Positions 45,016-52,979 of a stretch of 64,000 bases of DNA are shown piece after piece. The notes beneath the pieces are model-generated. The model was not told where the DNA came from. It ran no database searches and saw nothing but the letters and a program-made list of their open reading frames with translations. Positions within the stretch are counted from its first letter, which is position 1; each line of letters opens with the position of its first letter. The stretch comes from Flavobacterium akiainvivens (GTDB lineage: Bacteria > Bacteroidota > Bacteroidia > Flavobacteriales > Flavobacteriaceae): the NCBI RefSeq assembly GCF_001278115.1, contig NZ_LIYD01000005.1, positions 3,189,717 to 3,253,716 on the forward strand, read 5' to 3'. The position numbers and the translations under genes were made by a program.

Positions 45016-46203
45016 ATGAAAAAGTTCCTGCTGTGGCTTGTGGGCATTATAGCCGTTATTGTAGCGCTGCTGTATATTTTTGATGTAGACTACCTTATAA
45101 AGGCGGTGCGTGTGGTGTACCTGCACGGCAAAACCACGGCCTACCTTGACGATTATACCCATTTTGAAAACCGTACCGTTAAAAACGGCCCTGCACAGCC
45201 CTGGCCGCAGGCTAAGGATTATAATACGGTAGACGGCACCCAAAGGCTGGAAAGCGTGCACAAAGAGCTGGGCACGGTGGCCTACCTGATTATAAAGAAC
45301 GACAGCATTTGGCACGAAAGCTATTATGACGGCTATGGCCCCGATAGTAAATCGAACTCGTTTAGTATGGCCAAGAGCGTGGTTTCGGCAGCGTTGTTTA
45401 AGGCTATTGAGGAGGGTAAGATTAAAAGCCTTGACCAAAAGGTGAGTGATTTTTACCCCGAATACAAAACCGGCTTTGGCGCACGCCTTACCGTGGGCGA
45501 CCTGAGCAGCATGGCTACCGGTATGGACTGGGGCGAGCAGTACAGCAGCGCCTTTAGCGTTACCACCCGTGCTTACTTTGGCGATAACCTGGCGCAAACC
45601 GTGCTGGATGTGCCTATTGTATATGAACCCGGACAGAAGTTTGAATATGTAAGCGGTGCTACAGAGCTGCTGGCCATGGTGCTTACCAAAGCTACCGGGC
45701 AAACCCTGAGTGATTATGTATCAGATAAATTCTGGAAGCCTATGGGGGCAGACCACGAGGCGCTCTGGCAACTTGATAAGGCTGACGGGCTTGAAAAGGC
45801 CTACTGCTGCCTGGGCAGTAACGCCCGCGATTTTGCACGTTTTGGCAAACTGTTTTTGCACAACGGCGAGTGGAACGGTACGAAGATACTGGATAGCCTT
45901 GATGTGCAAAAAATGGTTACACCGCGTTTTGCCACATCGCCGCAATATGGCTATGGCTGGTGGATAAACATTTACAACAATAAGAAAATGTACTACATGC
46001 GCGGCCACCTGGGTCAGTTTGTTATTGTAGTGCCCGAAGATAAGCTGATTATTGTGCGCCTGGGCCACACCAAGGGCCTGCAAACCACTACCGACCCGCA
46101 CAGCAACGACTTTTATGTGTATGTAGACGAAGCTTATAAAATGCTGGGCCTAATGGCGCCAACCGAGGGTAGGGGTAATGGCTTACAGATGACGGCCCCC
46201 TAA
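45016..46203 (+). CDS. Serine hydrolase (class C beta-lactamase fold)
   Basis: A 395-residue protein with an N-terminal transmembrane anchor or uncleaved signal (residues 4-22) and a periplasmic beta-lactamase/DD-peptidase fold. The nucleophile motif SMAK is at Ser117-Lys120, the YVSG segment is at the Tyr motif position and HLGQF is at the KTG-equivalent position. Such proteins include esterases, carboxypeptidases and 6-aminohexanoate-dimer hydrolase-like enzymes; the substrate is unknown. The ATG at 45016 (MKKFLLWLVG) was chosen over an upstream in-frame start because it opens directly on the hydrophobic anchor. Confidence 0.88.
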   Translation: MKKFLLWLVGIIAVIVALLYIFDVDYLIKAVRVVYLHGKTTAYLDDYTHFENRTVKNGPAQPWPQAKDYNTVDGTQRLESVHKELGTVAYLIIKNDSIWHESYYDGYGPDSKSNSFSMAKSVVSAALFKAIEEGKIKSLDQKVSDFYPEYKTGFGARLTVGDLSSMATGMDWGEQYSSAFSVTTRAYFGDNLAQTVLDVPIVYEPGQKFEYVSGATELLAMVLTKATGQTLSDYVSDKFWKPMGADHEALWQLDKADGLEKAYCCLGSNARDFARFGKLFLHNGEWNGTKILDSLDVQKMVTPRFATSPQYGYGWWINIYNNKKMYYMRGHLGQFVIVVPEDKLIIVRLGHTKGLQTTTDPHSNDFYVYVDEAYKMLGLMAPTEGRGNGLQMTAP

Positions 46204-46288
46204 CCCCCAAAGGGGGAATTAAGAACCGATTACTAATTTAAACACTCCTATGCCCCTCTCCATTTGGAGAAGGGGGTAGGGGGAGAGG
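46195..46288. repeat. Intergenic C/G-tract palindromic repeats
   Basis: Two short hairpin units of the type common in Bacteroidota intergenic DNA: CCCCC-aa-GGGGG at 46198-46215 and a CCCCTCTCC/GGAGA-GGGG unit at 46253-46275. They fill the gap between the serine hydrolase and exonuclease genes, and the first overlaps the hydrolase stop codon. Confidence 0.5.
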
Positions 46289-46291
46289 CTC

Positions 46292-47005
46292 ATGATTGAA
46301 AAAATAAGGCTTGAGAACATATTGTTCCTTGATATAGAAACCGTGCCGGAGCAGGAGCATTTTGGCCTGCTGGATGATGAAACCCGCGACCTGTACAGCG
46401 CCAAGACCCTGTACCAGCGTAAGGACGAATTTACTGCTGAGGAATTTTATGACCGTGCCGGTATATGGGCAGAGTTTGGCAAAATTGTGTGCATATCGGT
46501 GGGATATTTTACGTTTAGGAATGACATCCGCCACTTTCGTGTAACTTCATTTTTTGGGGAGGAGAAAGACCTGCTCAGGGATTTCAGCAATTTGCTCAAC
46601 AACCATTTTAGCCAGGCGCAGCACATTATGTGCGGGCACAATGCCAAGGAGTTCGACTTTCCGTTTATTGCCCGCCGTATGATCATCAACAACCTGCCCA
46701 TACCCAACAAGCTAAACCTTTTTGGCAAAAAGCCGTGGGAAGTGCCGCACCTCGACACCATGGAGCTATGGAAATTTGGCGATTATAAAAGTTTTACGTC
46801 ATTAAAACTTCTCACTAAAATACTGGGCATACCCTCGCCCAAAGGCGATATAGACGGCAGCCAGGTGGGCCATGTTTTTTATGTGGAAAAAGACATAGAC
46901 CGCATTATTACCTACTGCGAAAAAGATGTGGTAGCCGTAGCACAGGTGCTGCTTCGCTTTAGGCGCGAGGAGTTACTGATTGAGGAGGAAGTGGTGCATG
47001 TGTAG
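46292..47005 (+). CDS. 3'-5' exonuclease of the PolB exonuclease-like group
   Basis: A 237-residue RNase H-fold exonuclease of the DEDDy type. Metal-binding motifs are FLDIETVP near residue 14, CGHNAKEFDFPFIARR near residue 112 and YCEKDVVAV near residue 208. It resembles stand-alone predicted exonucleases related to the proofreading domain of family B polymerases. It probably acts in DNA repair or RNA processing. It is monocistronic between repeat-rich gaps. Confidence 0.88.
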   Translation: MIEKIRLENILFLDIETVPEQEHFGLLDDETRDLYSAKTLYQRKDEFTAEEFYDRAGIWAEFGKIVCISVGYFTFRNDIRHFRVTSFFGEEKDLLRDFSNLLNNHFSQAQHIMCGHNAKEFDFPFIARRMIINNLPIPNKLNLFGKKPWEVPHLDTMELWKFGDYKSFTSLKLLTKILGIPSPKGDIDGSQVGHVFYVEKDIDRIITYCEKDVVAVAQVLLRFRREELLIEEEVVHV

Positions 47006-47043
47006 AGAAAGCGGCTAAGCTTCTGAGCTACTTAGCCTCTAAG

Positions 47044-47565
47044 CTAAAAATCCCTGTCATCGTGTTCGCAATGCCATTCGGGCTGGCAATCGCTCACCAC
47101 ACAGCCGCCGGGTTTGTATGTTCTTTTTGCAGGGGTTTTATCAGGCTCATCTCCTTTCTTTTCAAGAGAGGCTATTAGTCCGTAACGTATGGGTATTACA
47201 TCATCACTTTTATGGCATACGGGGCACACTTTGCCTGTCTTGCCAAAAGGGCATGTAGGGCTGTAGTTAATGGCCATTTCATTTTCGCCTTCCTTAAGTT
47301 TATTAAGGTCGTATGATGTATCAACAGGATAATGCCTTGGCGTAATCTTTAATTTTGGTTTTTTATGGGTTACATTCTTAAATACAAAATGCAGGTTGTT
47401 GTCTACCCGCGTGCTGTCTATACGGCTGTCCTGTTGTAATATAACCCATGCATTGGCAACTACAAAGTCGTGGTCGGCAGGGTCGTTAAGTACAAGAGTG
47501 CCGTTAATGTTGCTTTGCGCAAAACAGGCTATATTAAAAAGCAGGGCGAGGAGTAGTGTTTTCAT
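47044..47565 (-). CDS. Secreted Cys/His-rich protein of unknown function
   Basis: A 173-residue protein with a type I signal peptide (ending near CFAQS). The N-terminal half of the mature part looks like a carboxypeptidase-regulatory beta-sandwich (NGTLVLNDPADHDFVVANAWVIL, FKNVTHKKPKLKITPRHYPV). The second half holds a metal- or haem-type cluster, TCPFGKTGKVCPVCHKSD, and a C-terminal Cys/His cluster (CVVSDCQPEWHCEHD). A zinc site or a CxxCH haem site is possible. I do not recognise the family. It stands alone in the minus direction. Confidence 0.65.
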   Translation of the reverse strand: MKTLLLALLFNIACFAQSNINGTLVLNDPADHDFVVANAWVILQQDSRIDSTRVDNNLHFVFKNVTHKKPKLKITPRHYPVDTSYDLNKLKEGENEMAINYSPTCPFGKTGKVCPVCHKSDDVIPIRYGLIASLEKKGDEPDKTPAKRTYKPGGCVVSDCQPEWHCEHDDRDF

Positions 47566-47629
47566 AAGGCGGATTTTAAGATACTAACAAAGATACAATA
47601 GTTTTATTGTGTTGTACCATCCCCGATAT

Positions 47630-47676
47630 CCCGGGGCGTTGCCCCGGGCTAATGTGCGCGACCCCTTCAGGGTCGG
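47630..47676 (+). repeat. Dispersed two-hairpin (REP-like) repeat, copy 4
   Basis: A copy with a variant first palindrome (CCCGGGGCGTTGCCCCGGG, here fully symmetric) and the standard CGACCCCTTCAGGGTCG second hairpin. It lies between the secreted Cys-rich protein gene and trpS. Confidence 0.85.
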
Positions 47677-47677
47677 C

Positions 47678-47706
47678 ACAAAAAAAGACGGGCATAAAAC
47701 CCGTCT
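47678..47706 (-). terminator. Terminator of trpS
   Basis: An AGACGGG/CCCGTCT stem (47686-47692 with 47700-47706) followed on the minus strand by a run of Ts, 36 bp past the trpS stop codon. Confidence 0.8.
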
Positions 47707-47742
47707 CTCTATATTGTCAGTTTAACTGCTCACTGCCATCTG

Positions 47743-48735
47743 CTACCTGCCTACTGAATAAGGCGCTTCATAGCCCATTTTTTGCCTTACGCGGGCAAGG
47801 GTGCTGTTGGCTATGGTTGCGGCTTTATCGGCGCCTACTTTAAGCAGGGTATCAACCTCATGCAGGTTTTCCATGTAGTAAGCATACCTGGTGCGTACAT
47901 CGGCAAACTTTTCTACAACCAGCTCATATAGTGCCTGTTTGGCATGGCCATAACCGTAGTTGCCGGCGAGGTATTTGGCACGCATTTCTTCGGTTTGCCC
48001 GGGTGTGGCAAGCAGTTTGAATATGGCAAATACATTATCCGTTTCAGGATCTTTAGGGTCTTCTAAAGCCTTACTGTCGGTTTGTATGCCCATTATGGTT
48101 TTGCGCAGGGTTTTATCGTCTACAAACAGGTTTATGGTGTTGTTGCGGCTCTTGCTCATTTTTTCGCCGTCAAGGCCCGGAACAATCTTGGTTTCCTCGC
48201 TGGTAATAGCCTCCGGAAGCACAAACGTTTCGCCCATCTGGTGGTTAAAGCGCCCGGCCACATCGCGTGTAAACTCAAGGTGTTGCAGCTGGTCTTTCCC
48301 TACCGGCACAAACTCGGCATCATACAAAAGTATATCGGCCGCCATAAGCATGGGGTAGGTAAACAGGCCCGCGTTAACATCGCTCAGCGTGTCGGCCTTA
48401 TCTTTAAACGAATGTGCCAGGGTAAGCCTCTGGTACGGAAAAAAGCAGCTCAGGTACCACGACAGCTCAGCCGTTTGGGGTACATCGCTCTGGCGGTAAA
48501 AAATAACCTTGTTAACATCAAGCCCGCACGCCAGCCAGGTGGCGGCCACGCTATAGGTGTTTTGGCGCAGGGTAGCCCCATCCTTAATCTGCGTGGCAGA
48601 GTGGAGGTCGGCTATAAACAAAAACGATTCGTTCTCTGGTTTTTGTGCCATTTCTATGGCGGGTAAAATTGCGCCCAATAGGTTTCCTAAGTGTGGGGTT
48701 CCGGTGCTTTGTATGCCGGTTAGTACTTTTGCCAT
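47743..48735 (-). CDS. trpS: Tryptophanyl-tRNA synthetase
   Basis: A 330-residue class I aminoacyl-tRNA synthetase charging tRNA-Trp. The HIGH-type motif appears as GTPHLGNLLGA near residue 13, and the KMSKS loop as GLDGEKMSKS near residue 195. Length matches bacterial TrpRS. It is monocistronic, divergent from plsC and has its own terminator. Confidence 0.96.
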   Translation of the reverse strand: MAKVLTGIQSTGTPHLGNLLGAILPAIEMAQKPENESFLFIADLHSATQIKDGATLRQNTYSVAATWLACGLDVNKVIFYRQSDVPQTAELSWYLSCFFPYQRLTLAHSFKDKADTLSDVNAGLFTYPMLMAADILLYDAEFVPVGKDQLQHLEFTRDVAGRFNHQMGETFVLPEAITSEETKIVPGLDGEKMSKSRNNTINLFVDDKTLRKTIMGIQTDSKALEDPKDPETDNVFAIFKLLATPGQTEEMRAKYLAGNYGYGHAKQALYELVVEKFADVRTRYAYYMENLHEVDTLLKVGADKAATIANSTLARVRQKMGYEAPYSVGR

Positions 48736-48770
48736 TGTTACTTTTTCAAAATTTGCGTAAAGGTAATGGT

Positions 48771-48805
48771 TTTGCCCAAAAATTAGTGCCGAATTACTAC
48801 ATTTG
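48771..48805 (+). promoter_or_regulatory. Promoter of the plsC-HAD unit
   Basis: TTTG at 48771-48774 and TACATTTG at 48798-48805 with a 23-bp spacer. The -7 box ends only 6 bp before the ATG at 48812, so the transcript may be leaderless or nearly so. Confidence 0.55.
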
Positions 48806-48811
48806 GATTAT

Positions 48812-49555
48812 ATGAAAGCCCTTAAGTACATTTTGTGGGCGCTGTGGCGCATTTGGTTTTACATTTTAATGGGAGTGCCCATTATAGCGCTTTCGCCGCT
48901 GCTTATCCTTACCCTTAGCTGGGACAAAACCTATCCGCTATTCTTTAAGCTGGCCCGTTTTTGGGCTAAATTCATACTCTATGGCATGGGTTTTTACTAT
49001 CGGGTAGTGCGCGAACAGGAGCTGCAAAAGGGCAAAAGCTATATGCTGGTAGCCAACCACACGAGTATGACCGACATTATGCTGATGCTGGCCATAACCA
49101 AAAACCCGTTTGTATTTGTGGGGAAGAAGGAACTGGCAAAGATTCCCATATTCGGGTTTTTTTACAGAAGAAGCTCTATACTGGTAGACCGCAGTAGCTC
49201 GCGCAGCCGCTTTGAGGTGTTTGAGCAGGCACAAAAACGCCTGAAGCTGGGGCTTAGCGTGTGCATTTTCCCTGAAGGGGGCGTACCTGAAGACGAGACT
49301 ATTTTACTTGACGAATTTAAAGACGGCGCTTTCCGCCTGGCCATAGACCACCAGATACCCATTGTGCCCATTACGTTCCCCGATAATAAAAGGCGTTTCA
49401 GCTTTACTTTTTTTAGCGGGAGCCCTGGTATTATGCGCGCCAAAGTGCACCGTTTTATACCTACCGCCGGGCTTACCCAGGATGATAAAAAGGAACTTAA
49501 AGATAAGGTAAGGGAGGTGATTTTGGGGCAGCTTGAGGAGTATGGTGTCGAATAA
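48812..49555 (+). CDS. plsC: 1-acyl-sn-glycerol-3-phosphate acyltransferase
   Basis: A 247-residue membrane-bound acyltransferase making phosphatidic acid. Two N-terminal hydrophobic segments (about residues 3-35) precede the catalytic H-x4-D motif in VANHTSMTDIML. Then come GKKELAKIPIFG, the acceptor-binding FPEGGVPED, and VPITFPDN. The ATG at 48812 is preferred over an in-frame TTG 9 bp upstream. The HAD gene follows after 3 bp. Confidence 0.92.
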   Translation: MKALKYILWALWRIWFYILMGVPIIALSPLLILTLSWDKTYPLFFKLARFWAKFILYGMGFYYRVVREQELQKGKSYMLVANHTSMTDIMLMLAITKNPFVFVGKKELAKIPIFGFFYRRSSILVDRSSSRSRFEVFEQAQKRLKLGLSVCIFPEGGVPEDETILLDEFKDGAFRLAIDHQIPIVPITFPDNKRRFSFTFFSGSPGIMRAKVHRFIPTAGLTQDDKKELKDKVREVILGQLEEYGVE

Positions 49556-49558
49556 AAA

Positions 49559-50005
49559 ATGATAATTTTATTAGACATAGACGGCGTAATGGTACCTGCA
49601 CAAGCATGGAGGCAGCCTGAGTTTTTAAACGATGGTTTCCCTGTGTTTGCGCCGGGAGCTGTTGAGGCACTTCAAAAAATTATAGATACTACTAATGCCG
49701 GTATTATGCTGATAACCTCTCACAGGTTTAGTTATAGTATTGACGAGTGGCATGCCATATTTAAACTCAGGGGCATTAATGCATTATCAATAGAGATATT
49801 GCCTCAATTAAAAGATGCGAAAACCCGGAAAGAAGAAATACTGCATTGGCTTAACAACACAGTACAGGTTCCTGATTTTATACTTATAGACGACGATAAA
49901 TCCCTTAATGGGCTTCCTGAAAACCAAAAGGCAAGGCTGCTGCTTACAAGTGGCTCTCTTGGGTTAACCGCGGATTTAGCAGAACAGTTCCTGGCAAAAC
50001 AATAG
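49559..50005 (+). CDS. HAD-fold protein
   Basis: A 148-residue small haloacid dehalogenase-like protein. Motif I is LLDIDGV (Asp6 nucleophile, Asp8), the motif II Thr/Ser lies in MLITSHR, and the acidic motif IV is LIDDDKSL. There is no large cap domain. It resembles the stand-alone HAD domains of the Swiss-Army-knife RNA repair group, but phosphatase activity on an unknown substrate is all that can be inferred. It lies 3 bp after plsC and is followed by a bidirectional terminator. Confidence 0.8.
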   Translation: MIILLDIDGVMVPAQAWRQPEFLNDGFPVFAPGAVEALQKIIDTTNAGIMLITSHRFSYSIDEWHAIFKLRGINALSIEILPQLKDAKTRKEEILHWLNNTVQVPDFILIDDDKSLNGLPENQKARLLLTSGSLGLTADLAEQFLAKQ

Positions 50006-50018
50006 CACCCAAAAAATA

Positions 50019-50044
50019 AAAACGCCCCTTACAGGAGCGCTTTT
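50019..50044. terminator. Bidirectional terminator between HAD and the barrel-protein gene
   Basis: A stem of AAAA-CGCcCCT with AGGaGCG-c-TTTT, with one C-A mismatch and a short loop, lies between two convergent genes. T runs are present on both strands. Confidence 0.65.
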
Positions 50045-50073
50045 ACCTTAACTTAAGGCTTAACCAACAAAGC

Positions 50074-51807
50074 CTAAAAACTAAAACTGATGCCGGTGTA
50101 CAGGCCTATAAAATAAGGCCTGAAGTTACCCGAATCGCGGGTATATGTGTTTACCTGGTATTTAAAGGTGGGCTCAAAGCTGGCTTCAAACTGCTTGAAG
50201 AACCTGTATTTAAACCCTATGCCCAGGTTGGTACTGAATGATACATTGTTGAGGTTTTGCGCCTCGCCCACATTAGTGCTCAGGCCCTGGTCGCTCACTA
50301 CGCTTACTATGTTGTCGTTTAAGAACAGGGTGCTGAAACCTCCTATTACATTAATGCCAAATTTTTTGTTGAGCAGGGCATACTCCATTTCTACCGGAAC
50401 CTCTATATAGCCGGTGCTTTGTACCATACTGCCGTTAAAGGTTTCTTTGGGCAGGGCATCTGAATTTGCCAGTGAATTGGTAGGTATTATAGGCCTGTTG
50501 CCGGTGTTTTCTACCACAATATTGGCAGCGCTGGTGCGGGCCACGTTGTTAGTGCCCTGGTTTAGCGATGCATAAAACTGTATATCCTGTGTGGCATAGC
50601 TCAGGTTAACGGTGTTAACGCCCGAACGTATGCGCAGTTTATTACTAACGGCATAGTTAACCCCCACGCCATAGCTCATTTGGTTATCAAAGCTTTTGCT
50701 GCTGTTTGCAAACTGCCCGTCTATTGGCGAACCGTTAGACAGCGAGCTGTACAACAGCGGCCCCATTTGCGGCTTTACATTCCACTTATTGGTGTCGCCC
50801 GGTTTGGTGTTATCTGCCAGTCCTTCTTTTTCTTCCTGAAGCTTGCGCTGAAGTTTTTCCAGTTCGTTTTCGGGCTCCTGAAGGCTGTCATTGGTATTTT
50901 CGGTTGAAGGTTGCAGGTCGGCAAGCGGCTGCTCAGGGGTGGTTAGCAATTGCGGGTTAGTTGCAGGCTGTGTGGCCTGGTTCTCTTTTTGATTTTGCAC
51001 TACACCCTGTTGCTGTGCTTCTTGAAGTACAGGCTGACGGTTTGCATTGTTACCTTCACGCCCGTTAGATTGTGCCACCTGTTGGGTTGTATCAGGCTTT
51101 TGGCTGTCCTGAGCATTTGTTTTTTGGCTTTTGTTTAGGGCAGCCAGCTCAGGTTGTGGTGTAAAGGCGTTGTTATTGTCGTTTTTACCGTTTTGTTTTC
51201 CTGATTCACGATTACGGTTACCGGCATACTCCTGTTGCGTGTTGTGGGTTGCGGCTTTTTGGTTGTTATGTTTTTTATTGCCCTGTTTAGCATTTTTACC
51301 GGTGCCTTTTACGCTATTGGCATATTCTTCACGCCCTTGGGCGGTTTGTAATTTGCTATTTGATTTTTGGAATTTAGAGCCGTTATTATTTGGAATTTGA
51401 GATTTAGAATTCTCGCTGTTTACCACTTTGTTTGGCGCTGTGGCCACGGCATTTTGACCGGCTGCCGGCCCCTGGCTTTTTACGCTGCGGTTGGGCTGTA
51501 GCTGCCCGTCACGCGGAAGCGCTGCATCTGGGTTTGTGTTGCCGGTATTGGGATGGCCGTCATATACCACACCTGTACCGGGATCGTTATCACCTTGTAT
51601 GCCGGTAAAGAACGGATACAGGAACAGCATGCCCACTACCAGTGCGGCGGCAATGCCCCCCACGCGCCACCACAGTGGTATAACGCGGCGTTTTTTCTTT
51701 TCCTGCAGGATTTCTTCAAGGTTATCCCACACAAACTCCGGCGGGGTAGCCTCAAAGTCTTTAAACTTTTCCTGGAAAAGACGGTCTATATTTTTCTTTT
51801 CGCTCAT
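50074..51807 (-). CDS. Dual-membrane anti-sigma-like protein with outer-membrane beta-barrel
   Basis: The 577-residue protein appears to span both membranes. Residues 1-43 are a charged cytoplasmic segment (IDRLFQEKFKDFEATPPEFVWDNLEEIL) like an anti-sigma domain. Residues 44-69 form one transmembrane helix. Residues 70-350 are a disordered Asn/Gln-rich linker, long enough to cross the periplasm. Residues 355-577 form an OMP_b-brl-type barrel ending in a terminal Phe. There is no cleavable signal peptide. The gene overlaps the sigma factor stop by 4 bp (ATGA). The layout matches the dual membrane-spanning anti-sigma (Dma) proteins of Bacteroides; a sigma-inhibiting role is inferred. Standard annotation would say only outer-membrane beta-barrel protein. 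Confidence 0.8.
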   Translation of the reverse strand: MSEKKNIDRLFQEKFKDFEATPPEFVWDNLEEILQEKKKRRVIPLWWRVGGIAAALVVGMLFLYPFFTGIQGDNDPGTGVVYDGHPNTGNTNPDAALPRDGQLQPNRSVKSQGPAAGQNAVATAPNKVVNSENSKSQIPNNNGSKFQKSNSKLQTAQGREEYANSVKGTGKNAKQGNKKHNNQKAATHNTQQEYAGNRNRESGKQNGKNDNNNAFTPQPELAALNKSQKTNAQDSQKPDTTQQVAQSNGREGNNANRQPVLQEAQQQGVVQNQKENQATQPATNPQLLTTPEQPLADLQPSTENTNDSLQEPENELEKLQRKLQEEKEGLADNTKPGDTNKWNVKPQMGPLLYSSLSNGSPIDGQFANSSKSFDNQMSYGVGVNYAVSNKLRIRSGVNTVNLSYATQDIQFYASLNQGTNNVARTSAANIVVENTGNRPIIPTNSLANSDALPKETFNGSMVQSTGYIEVPVEMEYALLNKKFGINVIGGFSTLFLNDNIVSVVSDQGLSTNVGEAQNLNNVSFSTNLGIGFKYRFFKQFEASFEPTFKYQVNTYTRDSGNFRPYFIGLYTGISFSF

Positions 51808-52346
51808 TTTGCGTTTATGCTTTTGCCCTGCTGGCGGGCTTCTATTTTCTCTTTTAATATCATGCGGGCGCGTGCCAGGTTGCTTTTGCTGGTACCGTCT
51901 GTAATGCCCATCATATCGGCAATTTCCTTGTGCGAATAGCCGTCTATTACATAAAGGCTAAACACCATGCGGTACCTGTCTGGCAGTTCCTGTATTATTT
52001 GCACCAGGAAATCCATGGGCACGTCTTCGGTTTCTATTTCCACCTCTGCCTCTTCGGGCATGTTTTCGCTCACAATTTCAAATATACCTTTTGTGCGGTA
52101 TTTTTGCAGCACATGGTTTACCATAACGCGCTTGGCCCAGCCTTCAAACGAACCCTGAAACTTAAACTGGCCTATTTTGCTGAATAACAGCAAAAAACCG
52201 TCTTGCAGGTTGTCTTCGGCGTCTTCGCGGTTGCGCGAATATTTAAGGCATACTGCAAACAGCTTGGGCGCGAGGAGGCGGTAAAGCTGTTCCTGTGCCT
52301 TGATGCTGTTTTGCTGACAATCCTTTATGAGCTGATCTAACCCCAA
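51804..52346 (-). CDS. ECF-type RNA polymerase sigma factor
   Basis: A 180-residue sigma-70 family factor. Region 2 is about residues 18-85 (YRLLAPKLFAVCLKYSRNREDAEDNLQDGF). Region 4 is about residues 110-170 with the helix-turn-helix YSHKEIADMMGITDGTSKSNLARAR. The start codon is TTG at 52346: an in-frame stop lies 9 bp upstream and family proteins begin MG-x-D-x-LI. The overlap with the dual-membrane protein gene implies coupled synthesis of sigma and its probable inhibitor. A lipoprotein gene lies 20 bp upstream on the same strand. Confidence 0.93.
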   Translation of the reverse strand: MGLDQLIKDCQQNSIKAQEQLYRLLAPKLFAVCLKYSRNREDAEDNLQDGFLLLFSKIGQFKFQGSFEGWAKRVMVNHVLQKYRTKGIFEIVSENMPEEAEVEIETEDVPMDFLVQIIQELPDRYRMVFSLYVIDGYSHKEIADMMGITDGTSKSNLARARMILKEKIEARQQGKSINAK

Positions 52347-52366
52347 CGGTTTTCATTTAGGTATTA

Positions 52367-52807
52367 TTACTGTGCTACAGGCACTTCTATCTGTATGTAA
52401 GACGATTCGCCGTTTGGCGCGCCGTTCATAGTGCCGTCAGGGTTACCATAAAACCTAAAGACATAGCTTTCCTGGCTGTAGTTTGGCGGACACTGAAACG
52501 GCATTATAATGCTTTCGGCTGCAGCTGTTTCCATCGACACGCAGTCAGAATCCTGAAGCACAATGGCCTGTACTGCAACGGTGCGCACATTGCCTGCTGC
52601 CTCATAGTCAAAACCGTTAATGTAGTAGCAGTCGTTAGGGCGCTTGTAGTATAATTTAAACTCAGATGTAAGCCCTGGCGTAACAAATTCGGGCGCTTCT
52701 ACTGCCACAACAGGCACAAAATCAAGTTGAAACTCATGCACATCGTTATCTGCTGAGCATGAAACCAACGCAACAAAAGCGGCCGCCATAACTATTATTT
52801 TCTTCAT
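52367..52807 (-). CDS. Small lipoprotein upstream of the sigma factor
   Basis: A 146-residue lipoprotein with signal MKKIIVMAAAFVALVSC and lipidated Cys17. The mature part is beta-rich and contains Cys residues (PNDCYYINGF, DSDCVSM, FQCPPNY). I do not recognise the family. The ATG at 52807 was chosen because it starts directly on the signal peptide; an in-frame ATG 54 bp upstream would place a foreign stretch before it. It is encoded 20 bp before the sigma factor, probably in one transcript, which invites comparison with the NigD-type lipoprotein controlled by Das1 in Bacteroides. No sequence similarity to NigD is claimed. Confidence 0.65.
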   Translation of the reverse strand: MKKIIVMAAAFVALVSCSADNDVHEFQLDFVPVVAVEAPEFVTPGLTSEFKLYYKRPNDCYYINGFDYEAAGNVRTVAVQAIVLQDSDCVSMETAAAESIIMPFQCPPNYSQESYVFRFYGNPDGTMNGAPNGESSYIQIEVPVAQ

Positions 52808-52890
52808 AAAAACCGTGTATGGTAAAATCTTTCTCATTATTTCCTTGTGAATTAGATGCAAAACTATGGCAAAGGTTGCGTTTAAGGTAC

Positions 52891-52916
52891 AAAAAAAGCC
52901 CGAAACATTCGGGCTT
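52891..52916 (-). terminator. Terminator of recA
   Basis: An AAGCCCGAA/TTCGGGCTT stem with a 3-nt loop (52896-52916), followed on the minus strand by seven Ts, about 64 bp past the recA stop. Confidence 0.85.
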
Positions 52917-52979
52917 GTAGGTTTTTAGCTGTTATTTACACTTTTCAGATTCAATCAAAAAAAGTATAGGCAGGTTTAA

